A stretch of DNA of 64,000 nt from Algoriella xinjiangensis. Its GTDB lineage: Bacteria > Bacteroidota > Bacteroidia > Flavobacteriales > Weeksellaceae. Location of the stretch: the NCBI RefSeq assembly GCF_900115015.1, contig NZ_FOUZ01000003.1, positions 62,001 to 126,000 on the forward strand. The letters are read 5' to 3'. Numbering within the stretch: the stretch's first letter is position 1; each line of letters begins with the position of its first letter. The position numbers and the translations under genes are program-made. Of the stretch, positions 47,410-55,675 are shown piece by piece. The notes beneath the pieces were generated by a model. The model was given only the letters and a program-made list of their open reading frames with translations, was not told where the DNA came from and ran no database searches.

Positions 47410-48699
47410 ATGCCAGACTTAGAAAACGAAAAATTAAGATCTGATAATGTACAAGAAATTCTCTCTAATCCCCCTTCTTGGATTATCCGATGGGGGATTA
47501 GTATTGTATTCTTAGTTTTATTATTAGTTCTTACCTTGTCATATATTATAAAATATCCTGATTTTATATCAGCTAGAATAGAAATAACCAGTCAAAACCC
47601 TCCAGAAAAAATAGAAACTCGTATTTCAGGAAAAATAGAACAGGTTTATGTAAATAATCAAGATTTGGTTCATAAAGATCAAATCATTGCATCAATTCAA
47701 TCAACAGCCAACGTAAAAGACGTATTATCATTAAAACAATATTTAGAGAATATTGTTTTAGATGAAGCTTTTGTTTTAGACCGAAATAAACTTTCTAAAT
47801 ATAAATTAGGCGAAATTCAGTCTTCATATACTGCTTTTGAAAAAGCCTATTTGGATTATAGTATTCTCAGAAATTTACAACCCTATTCTGTCGATAAAAT
47901 GTCTAATAATAAAGCAATAGACGAGTTAAATGCTCAAATAAAAACGTATGAATTACAAAGAAATGTAGAAGTCGCAAAGTATAAGCTAGAAGAAAAAAGT
48001 TTTATGCGAACAAAGCAGCTTTTTGATGATGGTGTTATTTCTCAAAATGAATTAGAGACTAAACGTATCCAATATTTACAAGCAGAGCAAAGCTTAAAAG
48101 CATTAGATATTACACTTTCTCAATTAAAACAAAGTAAAAACTCGTCTTATTATACCGGACAAAGTGTAAATATTGATGAACAAAAAGATAAAATTAATCT
48201 AAAATCAACAATGGATCAGTCTTATTATCAATTGATAAAAGAGATTATGGATTTAGAACAGTTATACTTTATAAAGTCATCTATAGATGGAAAAGTTAGT
48301 TTTCAAAAATATTGGGGGAATAATCAATTTATTAAATATGGAGAAGTTATTTGTACAATTTTTCCTTCTGGAGAAAAAAAATTATTAGGAAAACTAATTG
48401 TTCCTGCTACAAATACAGGAAAAATAAAACCAGGGCAAAAAGTTCTTATAAAATTAGACAATTATTTATATCAACAATTTGGAATAATTTATGGGAAAGT
48501 CCGTAATATATCATTGTCTCCAGATTCTGAAGGTAATTACTATATAGAGGTAGAACTTCCTAATAGATTAATTACGTCTTACAAAAAAGAAATTCCCTTT
48601 GATAAAGAATTACAAGGTTCTGCCGAAATTGTAACCGAGGATTTAAGATTAATAGAACGTTTTTTCTATCAATTTAGAGAAGTTTTTAAATATCAATAA
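47410..48699 (+). CDS. HlyD-family membrane fusion protein (peptide export adaptor)
   Basis: 429 aa. N-terminal cytoplasmic stretch, one membrane helix (about 27-50, WIIRWGISIVFLVLLLVLTLSYII), then the lipoyl-like half-motif (IETRISGKIEQVYVNNQDLVHKDQII), a long coiled coil (about 130-250, LQYLQAEQSLKALDITLSQLKQ) and the second lipoyl half plus beta-barrel domain (GKLIVPATNTGKIKPGQKVLIKLDNY). Periplasmic adaptor linking the C39 exporter to an outer-membrane TolC-type channel, which is not encoded in the window. It precedes precursor 5. Confidence 0.92.
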   Translation: MPDLENEKLRSDNVQEILSNPPSWIIRWGISIVFLVLLLVLTLSYIIKYPDFISARIEITSQNPPEKIETRISGKIEQVYVNNQDLVHKDQIIASIQSTANVKDVLSLKQYLENIVLDEAFVLDRNKLSKYKLGEIQSSYTAFEKAYLDYSILRNLQPYSVDKMSNNKAIDELNAQIKTYELQRNVEVAKYKLEEKSFMRTKQLFDDGVISQNELETKRIQYLQAEQSLKALDITLSQLKQSKNSSYYTGQSVNIDEQKDKINLKSTMDQSYYQLIKEIMDLEQLYFIKSSIDGKVSFQKYWGNNQFIKYGEVICTIFPSGEKKLLGKLIVPATNTGKIKPGQKVLIKLDNYLYQQFGIIYGKVRNISLSPDSEGNYYIEVELPNRLITSYKKEIPFDKELQGSAEIVTEDLRLIERFFYQFREVFKYQ

Positions 48700-48737
48700 A
48701 TTTTGTATATTAGTATTATTGTGAAAATCAAACTATT

Positions 48738-48896
48738 ATGGATAATTTAGAAAAATTTCAAATTAAAAAGGAAAACCAAAAAAAAATTAAAGGAGGTTCT
48801 ATAAGAGATACTCCTTGTAAAGCAGGCGAAGAAGAAAATTCTGAAGGCTATTGTGTGCCTATTGATTATGATGCATTTTATCCTGTTACAGATTAA
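48738..48896 (+). CDS. Double-glycine-leader peptide precursor 5
   Basis: A 52-aa gene. Leader MDNLEKFQIKKENQKKIKGG followed by a 32-residue core with two Cys (DTPCKAGEE, GYCVPIDYD), acidic unlike the others. It lies 38 bases after the hlyD-type gene and directly before a terminator shared with the convergent trpA gene. The leader match to precursor 2 is 17 of 20 residues. Confidence 0.88.
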   Translation: MDNLEKFQIKKENQKKIKGGSIRDTPCKAGEEENSEGYCVPIDYDAFYPVTD

Positions 48897-48928
48897 TAAA
48901 AAAGCAAGCCAATTGGCTTGCTTTTTTA
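48897..48928. terminator. Shared terminator between precursor 5 and trpA
   Basis: AAAAGCAAGCC-AATT-GGCTTGCTTTT hairpin with A and T tracts on both sides. Confidence 0.88.
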
Positions 48929-48942
48929 TTGACTGTAATTTT

Positions 48943-49710
48943 TTATCTCAATTCTGAAATATAATTTTTTATTGATTCAGAAAGATTACCATTAGAATTT
49001 TCTAAAACACGTAAAAATGCACTTCCTATAATTGCACCGTTGGCAAAATTCCATCCTTTTTCTACATCTTCTTTCGTTGATATTCCAAATCCAATTTGAT
49101 GAGGTTTTGTTAAACCTAAACTTTTTACTTTCGATAAAAATTCTTCGTTATAATTAGATTCTGTTGCGCCAGTTGTTGCTGAACTCGAAACAATATAAAC
49201 AAAACCAGTTGTGGCATCGTTTATTTCTTTGATTCGTGTTTCTGTTGTTAAAGGCGTGATTAAAAATGTTACTTTTTGGTCATATTTTTCAAAAACGTCT
49301 TTGTGTTGTGCTAAGTAAATATCATACGGCATATCAGGTAAAATTAATCCTGAAACTCCACTTTCTTGGCAATTTTGTAAGAATTTTTCTAAACCAAAAG
49401 TCATCACTTGGTTGTAATATCCCATCAAAACAATTGGCGCAGTAATTTCATCTTTTACAGTGTTTAATTGCTCAAACAAAATAGCTAACGTCATACCATT
49501 TGCCAACGCTTTTTCGCTTGTCGCTTGTATTGTTGGGCCGTCTGCTAAAGGATCAGAATAAGGAATTCCAACCTCTATAATATCAACATTATTTTTATCT
49601 AATTCTCTTAAAATAACAGGGGTATCCGATAAATTCGGATACCCAGCTGTTGTGTATATTGTTAAGAGGTTATTATTTTTTTGATTGAATAATTGCTCTA
49701 GTTTGTTCAT
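48943..49710 (-). CDS. trpA: Tryptophan synthase alpha subunit
   Basis: Cleaves indoleglycerol phosphate to indole, which is channelled to TrpB. TIM barrel of 255 aa: DIIEVGIPYSDPLADGPTIQ contains the catalytic Glu and Asp, VSGLILPDMPYD is the loop-6 region, and VSSSATTGATES and GFGISTKED bind the phosphate. It is displaced from trpB by about 38 kb. It begins one base after the stop of the secreted EEP-family gene on the same strand, so it is almost certainly read as part of that gene's unit, not under the trp attenuator. Confidence 0.95.
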   Translation of the reverse strand: MNKLEQLFNQKNNNLLTIYTTAGYPNLSDTPVILRELDKNNVDIIEVGIPYSDPLADGPTIQATSEKALANGMTLAILFEQLNTVKDEITAPIVLMGYYNQVMTFGLEKFLQNCQESGVSGLILPDMPYDIYLAQHKDVFEKYDQKVTFLITPLTTETRIKEINDATTGFVYIVSSSATTGATESNYNEEFLSKVKSLGLTKPHQIGFGISTKEDVEKGWNFANGAIIGSAFLRVLENSNGNLSESIKNYISELR

Positions 49711-49711
49711 T

Positions 49712-50917
49712 TTATTTTGCTTCTTTTAATAAGATTGTATAAACTGGGAAGTGATCTGAATAACCGTTTGCACGGTAAGTATCGCCACTCCACATACGAT
49801 TTGGATAACCTTTGTACTGTCCTTCAGTAGCTTTTAGGTAATCTTTGTTGAATATTTCTGTTTTGAATATTTTGTAAGATGAGTAATCTTTAGTTGCTGT
49901 AACCAAAGAAGCTGTCGAAATAAATTGGTCAAATAAATTCCAAGAATCGCGGTAAGCCAATGTACCAGCTCCTTTTTTGTATAACGGAATCATTGGGTCG
50001 TAAAAACCATTTGCCTCAACTTTGCCAGCTTCACCTGCTGGATTAAACGTGTTTTTGATACTTGGAGAAATTGGATCGTCATTAAAATCGCCCATTGCAA
50101 TAATTTTTGCGTTTGGATTTTTAGCTTTTAAATCATCAAAAATACCTTTCATTACTTTTGCAGATTCTAAACGAGCAGGTATTGTTGCTTTTTCTCCACC
50201 ACTACGAGATGGCCAGTGATTAACTAAAAATGTAATTTCTTCGCCGTCTAATAAACCTGTTACTTGTAAAATATCACGTGTGTATTTTCTGTTTCCATTT
50301 TCATCATAATTATATATGGTATGTGGTTTAGCATCGATAACTTTAAAACGAGATTTTTGGTACAGTAAACCTGTGTCAACTCCACGTGCATCAAATGAAT
50401 TAAAATGCACAACACCATAATCGTACTTTTTTAACGCTTTACTATTCGCGATATCAACCATAATTGCTTTTGTTTCTATTTCGCACAAACCAACAATAAC
50501 GGGAGCCGAGCCAGTAACATCAGCGCCTAATTCGCTAATTACTTTCGAGATATTATTTATTTTCTGAAAATATTTTTCAGTATTCCATTTTTTATTTCCG
50601 TTTGGTAAAAATTCGTCTTGAAGAATTAATGGACGAATAATTTTCTTACCATTAATGTTTTCGTAGGTATAAGCTTGTTTAAATTCTTCTGTTTGATACT
50701 TCGAAATATCAGCTTCCGCGATTTGAATGTGATAATTTGGATCATTAAATTTTAAAGTTCCATCAACATATCCAACTGATTTTATGGTATCAAAAATGTT
50801 TTCAACATTGTAAAAACCGACCGCAGCACTAGTGTATTTTGTTTGCGCTTTAACTGTTAATGTTAATAATAGATTAAAGATTATTAAAAAAGTTAAAGAT
50901 TTATTAAAATTAAACAT
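49712..50917 (-). CDS. Secreted endonuclease/exonuclease/phosphatase-family protein
   Basis: 401 aa with signal peptide (MFNFNKSLTFLIIFNLLLTLTVKAQ). EEP motifs: VGFYNVENIFDT, IVGLCEIETKA (metal Glu), LVNHWPSR, IIAMGDFNDDP and NGYSDHFPVYTIL. Related to the cytoplasmic protein at 28274 but extracytoplasmic and longer. It is divergent from a TonB receptor/DUF5689 pair across a 78-base gap. In Flavobacteriia this set suggests extracellular use of nucleic acid or phosphate esters, which is inference. trpA follows after one base. Confidence 0.87.
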   Translation of the reverse strand: MFNFNKSLTFLIIFNLLLTLTVKAQTKYTSAAVGFYNVENIFDTIKSVGYVDGTLKFNDPNYHIQIAEADISKYQTEEFKQAYTYENINGKKIIRPLILQDEFLPNGNKKWNTEKYFQKINNISKVISELGADVTGSAPVIVGLCEIETKAIMVDIANSKALKKYDYGVVHFNSFDARGVDTGLLYQKSRFKVIDAKPHTIYNYDENGNRKYTRDILQVTGLLDGEEITFLVNHWPSRSGGEKATIPARLESAKVMKGIFDDLKAKNPNAKIIAMGDFNDDPISPSIKNTFNPAGEAGKVEANGFYDPMIPLYKKGAGTLAYRDSWNLFDQFISTASLVTATKDYSSYKIFKTEIFNKDYLKATEGQYKGYPNRMWSGDTYRANGYSDHFPVYTILLKEAK

Positions 50918-50939
50918 ATGTTCTTAATTATGAATTTAC

Positions 50940-50947
50940 TAAATTTG
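50940..50947 (+). promoter_or_regulatory. Minus-7 box in front of the TonB receptor gene
   Basis: TAAATTTG, 48 bases before the receptor ATG, in the gap shared with the divergent EEP gene. No convincing minus-33 TTG. Confidence 0.45.
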
Positions 50948-50995
50948 TTATCCTATTTTTAAAGATAGCTAATTTATAAATAAAAATTCTTTTGA

Positions 50996-53803
50996 ATGAA
51001 TAAATTATTGTTAAGTATTTCACTCTTTGCTGCAACCGTTGCTATGGCACAAACGCAGACAAAGGTAACTGGTGTAGCAAAAAATGCTGCAACAGGTGAA
51101 GAGGTGTATAACCTCACTGTACGTTTGGGTGGAGTTGTCGTAAATGATGCTGCAATCACCGATCGTATAGGTTATTTTCAGTTTGTAGATGTTCCTGATG
51201 GAGTATACAAATTGCAAATTTATGGTGTGGGCTATGATCCCTATGAAAAAGAAATCACGATAATTGGTCAAGCAGTGCTTGATTTAGGTGATATTAAATT
51301 AACTTTTAATCCAAATACAGCAGAAGTAGGTATTATTACATTAACTGATGACGAATTATCAGATGACGAAAGTACGACAGCTTCAAATTCAGGACTTTTA
51401 CAATCTTCGCGCGATGTTTTTGCTCGCGTATCTGCATACGAATTAGGTTCGTATTGGTTTAAGCCAAGAGGTTTAGATAATAAATATAACGACGTAATGT
51501 TTAATGGAGTTCGAATGAACAAAATGGATAATGGTCGTGCAACTTTTAATAACTGGGGAGGTCTAAATGATGTAACCCGTCGTCCAGACGAATTAACGTA
51601 TGGTATAGAGCCTTCTAATTATGCATTTGGAGATTTAGGTGGTGTTACAAATTTTGACACACGTCCATCTACAATGCGAAAAGGTGTTAGTTTAGCTTAT
51701 TCTAGCACAAACCGATCATACAGAAATCGTGTAATGGCAACATACAATACAGGATTGATGAACAACGGTTGGGCATTTATGGTTTCTGGAAGTAGACGTT
51801 GGGCAGAAGAAGGTATTATAGAAGGTACTTCTTATGATGCGTATGCATACTACTTAGGAATTGAGAAAAAATTTAATGAACATCATACCTTAAACTTCAC
51901 AAGTTTTGGAGCGCCAACTCGTAGAACAACGGGATCTCCAAATACACAAGAAGTAGTAGATATGAAAGGGATTTATTACAACTCTTATTGGGGCTGGCAA
52001 GATGGTGAAAAACGTAACGAACGTATCAAAAAAACATTTGAGCCTGTTAATATGTTAACGCACCATTGGAATATCAACAATAAATCAAAATTAACAACAA
52101 CTTTATCTTATCAATTTGGTAAAGAAAGCGGTTCTCGTTTAGATTGGTTTAATGCAAATAATCCTTCGCCAACCTATTATGGTAATATGCCAAGTTATTA
52201 TCTTTTTGATAGAGATAATATCAACGGAACACCAACTGCTTTTCAACAAGCTAATCATGATAGAGTACTTGGGCAATGGCAAAATGGAGAAATTTCTCAG
52301 TTAAATTGGGGTAAACTTTATCGTGCAAATTCTTATAGTAAAGACGGTCATGCAGTATATTGGTTAACAGCAGATGTTAACGAAGATAGAACGGCAACGG
52401 CTTACACAAATTTTCAGACAGAGTTGGCTCCAAATATTGATTTTACACTTGCAGCATCTTATCAAAATACAAGATCAAAATTGTACCGCGAAATACAAGA
52501 TTTATTAGGTGCGGATTATGTTTGGAATACAGATGATTTTAACACACTTGTAGATAATGGAACTTCGCGTTATTACCGTTATAATATCTTAGATACAAGA
52601 GGTGATTCTGAAAGAGATAAAATTAGAAAAGGTGAAAAGCAAGAGTATTATTACGAAATAAACCGTGATTATGCTGATTTATATTCCCAAACTAAAGTGA
52701 AATCTAAATTATTAGACGTAACAATTGGAATGAAAGCAGCTTACACGAGTTTTTATCGTGATGGGAAATTCCAAAACGAAATGTATAAAGATAGTTCTTA
52801 CGGAAAAAGTAAAACCTATGATTTTTGGGATTTTGGTGTAAAATCTAACTTTTTACTAAAATTAGATGGACGTAATTTTGTACAAGCAAATGTAATGTAT
52901 CAAACAGAAGCACCAACTTCTGACGAGATTTTTCCAAATGCACGTATGAATGATGTAACTGTTGAGGGGATAGAAAGTGCTAAAATTTTCTCGAGTGATT
53001 TATCTTATGTATTACGAGCGCCGCGAATCAAAGCAAGAGCAACTGCTTTTTACACAAGAACAAAAGACGAAATAGAAAAATCTTTTGGTTATATTGATGG
53101 AACAGGTGATGAAAGTAGATTATTTGTATCGGAAGTAACAACTGGTGTAGGAAAAGAATATTTAGGAACTGAACTAGCAATAGAAGCGCAAGTTTTACCT
53201 GTGTTGACTATTTCTGCAGTTGCATCTATCGGTCAATATGTATACAAAGATAATCCAAGCTATAACTTATATTCAGATGATTACGGTGTTCAGGGTATAC
53301 CATATAAAAACTTTGGAGTTGCTTATATGAAAAATTATAAAGTAGCATCTGGGCCGCAATCAGGCTTTTCTTTAAGTGCAGAATACCGTGATCCTAAATT
53401 TTGGTGGGTAGGTGTTTCTGGTAATTATTTGATGAATAATTATGTGGATCCGGCACCATATCGTAGAACATTAGGATTTCTTACAAATAGTAATGGTTCT
53501 GTTGTAGATAATGTAACAGAAGAAGGTTTGAGAGAAGTTTTGAAACAAGAAAAATTTAGTGACGAGTTTATGTTAAATGTTAACCTAGGAAAAACATTCC
53601 GTATTGGTAAATATTCTGCAGGAATTTCAGGTACAGTTAACAATGTATTAAACAATAAAAATTACGTTACGGGAGGATTCGAACAAATGCGAATAGGTAA
53701 TTACAGTAATGCAATTGATAAAAATTATCAACGCATGTTTGGTCCTAAAATGTTTTATGGCATGGGAACAACTTACTTTGCAAATGTTTACTTCAGATTC
53801 TAA
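50996..53803 (+). CDS. TonB-dependent outer-membrane receptor with carboxypeptidase-like N-terminal domain
   Basis: 935 aa. Signal peptide MNKLLLSISLFAATVAMAQ; residues 22-105 are a CarboxypepD_reg-like domain (KVTGVAKNAATGEEVYNLTVRLGG ... YDPYEKEI); a plug domain with FKPRGLDNKYNDVMFNGVRMNK and a 22-strand barrel follow, ending in FANVYFRF with the terminal Phe. It should import a bound ligand with TonB energy. With the DUF5689 lipoprotein 26 bases downstream and a secreted nuclease/phosphatase divergent to it, the ligand may be a nucleic-acid-derived or phosphorylated product (inference). Confidence 0.9.
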   Translation: MNKLLLSISLFAATVAMAQTQTKVTGVAKNAATGEEVYNLTVRLGGVVVNDAAITDRIGYFQFVDVPDGVYKLQIYGVGYDPYEKEITIIGQAVLDLGDIKLTFNPNTAEVGIITLTDDELSDDESTTASNSGLLQSSRDVFARVSAYELGSYWFKPRGLDNKYNDVMFNGVRMNKMDNGRATFNNWGGLNDVTRRPDELTYGIEPSNYAFGDLGGVTNFDTRPSTMRKGVSLAYSSTNRSYRNRVMATYNTGLMNNGWAFMVSGSRRWAEEGIIEGTSYDAYAYYLGIEKKFNEHHTLNFTSFGAPTRRTTGSPNTQEVVDMKGIYYNSYWGWQDGEKRNERIKKTFEPVNMLTHHWNINNKSKLTTTLSYQFGKESGSRLDWFNANNPSPTYYGNMPSYYLFDRDNINGTPTAFQQANHDRVLGQWQNGEISQLNWGKLYRANSYSKDGHAVYWLTADVNEDRTATAYTNFQTELAPNIDFTLAASYQNTRSKLYREIQDLLGADYVWNTDDFNTLVDNGTSRYYRYNILDTRGDSERDKIRKGEKQEYYYEINRDYADLYSQTKVKSKLLDVTIGMKAAYTSFYRDGKFQNEMYKDSSYGKSKTYDFWDFGVKSNFLLKLDGRNFVQANVMYQTEAPTSDEIFPNARMNDVTVEGIESAKIFSSDLSYVLRAPRIKARATAFYTRTKDEIEKSFGYIDGTGDESRLFVSEVTTGVGKEYLGTELAIEAQVLPVLTISAVASIGQYVYKDNPSYNLYSDDYGVQGIPYKNFGVAYMKNYKVASGPQSGFSLSAEYRDPKFWWVGVSGNYLMNNYVDPAPYRRTLGFLTNSNGSVVDNVTEEGLREVLKQEKFSDEFMLNVNLGKTFRIGKYSAGISGTVNNVLNNKNYVTGGFEQMRIGNYSNAIDKNYQRMFGPKMFYGMGTTYFANVYFRF

Positions 53804-53829
53804 ATTATTAACTAAGAACAACAATTAAA

Positions 53830-55227
53830 ATGAATACAATATCTAAAATTTCAGTTGCAGTTACATTAAGTTTAGGACTTTTTGTAGCACAATCGTGTGT
53901 ACATGATGATGATTATGCGACACCACCAATCGAGTGTAATTTACCAGAGGCAAATATAAAATTGCCAGAATTGATGCAAAAGATTAATGCAAATCAATTA
54001 AATCTTGATGCAAATAAAGCAATAACAGATGATCTAATCTTAGAGGCTTATGTAATTTCTAGTGACGAAACAGGTAATATTTACAAAACAATTTCTATTC
54101 AAGACGATCCTACTAATCCTACTGTAGGAACACAAATAGAAATTAATGCAGGGAATTTATATACACAATATCCATTAGGGTCTAAAATTCAAATTAATCT
54201 TAAAGGTTTAAGAGCTCAAAAAGACACAAGAGCAGGTATCATAAAAATAGGTTCTGTAGATCCTACTTATGATTTAGGTCGTATAGCGCTTACAGAATAT
54301 GAAAAGTATATTGTAAAAACATGTGATCCAATACAAGAAATAAAACCGAAAGAATTTAATAGTTTGGCAGAAGCCATGAAAAATGAGAACGTCAATACAT
54401 TAGTAAAAATAAATAATGTACAATTTTTACAACCAGATATTGATAAAACATATGGAACAGCAAGCCAAATAGAAAACAGAGAATTGGTAGATAAAAAAGG
54501 GTCATTGAAAAATGTTGTTGTAAGAAACTCAAACTTTGCAGATTGGAAAGATGAATTATTACCTACAGGTAGTGGATCTATAACAGTTGTAGTCTCTAAA
54601 TATGGTTCAACATGGCAAGTTTATATTCGCGATACAAAAGATGTTAAATTTGATCAACCACGATTTGATGTAGGTGGCGGAACAAACCCTGGTGGTGGTA
54701 ACACAACCGAAGCAGCAAACTTATTATTTAAAGGATCAGATTTTAATAATTGGAGCGAATTTTTAGCGTCTATCAATAGTTTTGATTTAAATAAAACTGG
54801 ATATGCTATGAGTGGCGTAGGATTAGGAAGAGATAATACCAATGCATTGCAATTAAAAGGAACGCCTATTGCAAATGATTATGTATTTACAACGGTCGTT
54901 AATAATGCAATACCAGCAACGCCAAAGAAAATTACATTTTATGTAAAAGGAACGGCGGGTAAATCTTTATCATTAAATGTTTATAAAACAGATACTAAAT
55001 ATGTGGTTTATAACCTTGGCGATCTAAGTAATTCTGCTGTAACACTTGCTTCTACAGAAACAAACCAATACAACGGTATTATTGATACAAAAGGAGAATG
55101 GGTTTTGGTAACATTAGATATAACTAGTGTTGATATTCAGAAAACAGCAGGACAAAATGTTTTTGCACTAAAAGTAGGTAAAGATGTTGCTTATGATTTA
55201 GTAGTAGATAATATAAAAATAGATTAA
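53830..55227 (+). CDS. DUF5689-domain lipoprotein
   Basis: 465 aa. Lipoprotein signal ending AQSC (Cys23). Residues about 45-270 match the DUF5689 pattern, an OB-fold-like surface domain (LILEAYVISSDETGNIYKTISIQDD; YPLGSKIQINLKGL; GSITVVVSKYGSTWQVYIRDTKDVKF). A Gly-rich linker (VGGGTNPGGGNT) leads to a C-terminal carbohydrate-binding-like jelly-roll (about 295-465). Coexpressed with the TonB receptor, it probably captures the ligand at the cell surface; the ligand is not known. Confidence 0.85.
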   Translation: MNTISKISVAVTLSLGLFVAQSCVHDDDYATPPIECNLPEANIKLPELMQKINANQLNLDANKAITDDLILEAYVISSDETGNIYKTISIQDDPTNPTVGTQIEINAGNLYTQYPLGSKIQINLKGLRAQKDTRAGIIKIGSVDPTYDLGRIALTEYEKYIVKTCDPIQEIKPKEFNSLAEAMKNENVNTLVKINNVQFLQPDIDKTYGTASQIENRELVDKKGSLKNVVVRNSNFADWKDELLPTGSGSITVVVSKYGSTWQVYIRDTKDVKFDQPRFDVGGGTNPGGGNTTEAANLLFKGSDFNNWSEFLASINSFDLNKTGYAMSGVGLGRDNTNALQLKGTPIANDYVFTTVVNNAIPATPKKITFYVKGTAGKSLSLNVYKTDTKYVVYNLGDLSNSAVTLASTETNQYNGIIDTKGEWVLVTLDITSVDIQKTAGQNVFALKVGKDVAYDLVVDNIKID

Positions 55228-55255
55228 TCATTTAGATCTAAAAATCTACATAAAC

Positions 55256-55287
55256 AAAAAAGGCGAACATATTGTTCGCCTTTTTTG
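55256..55287 (+). terminator. Terminator of the receptor/DUF5689 unit
   Basis: AAAAGGCGAACA-TAT-TGTTCGCCTTTT hairpin with T run. Confidence 0.88.
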
Positions 55288-55675
55288 TTTATATAAAGTT
55301 TTGGAATAATCCTATATGATAAACTAACCTCAAAATATTAATAAATAATATTTTAGATACTGATGAATAATTAGATATTTTTTAATTTTTAGAAATATTA
55401 ACGTATATGTAAGTGGATAATGTTAATAAATGTTAATAAAAAAAAGACATATATCAAGTAAAAACAAGATTTAATAATATTTTGATACTCAAAATTAAGA
55501 TGAAAAAGGCGTAAAGTTATAATCAATACCTAATTATATTAAGGAGTGGTTGCTCTGTTATAAAAATAATATATAATTCTTCTTAAGATGTTTAAAAATA
55601 AAAAAATACTTCCACTTTTTTGGAAATCTTAAAAAAAAGTTAGAGTTTTGTTTAAAATGTTATAAAAATAAAACT
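55288..55675. other. 388-base AT-rich intergenic region before susC-like gene
   Basis: I see no ORF or RNA gene here. The region holds the tandem GTTAATAAAT / GTTAATAAAA at about 55424-55440 and several A/T runs. No clean TAnnTTTG box with a spaced TTG is present, so the SusC promoter may need an activator or another sigma factor. Confidence 0.4.
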
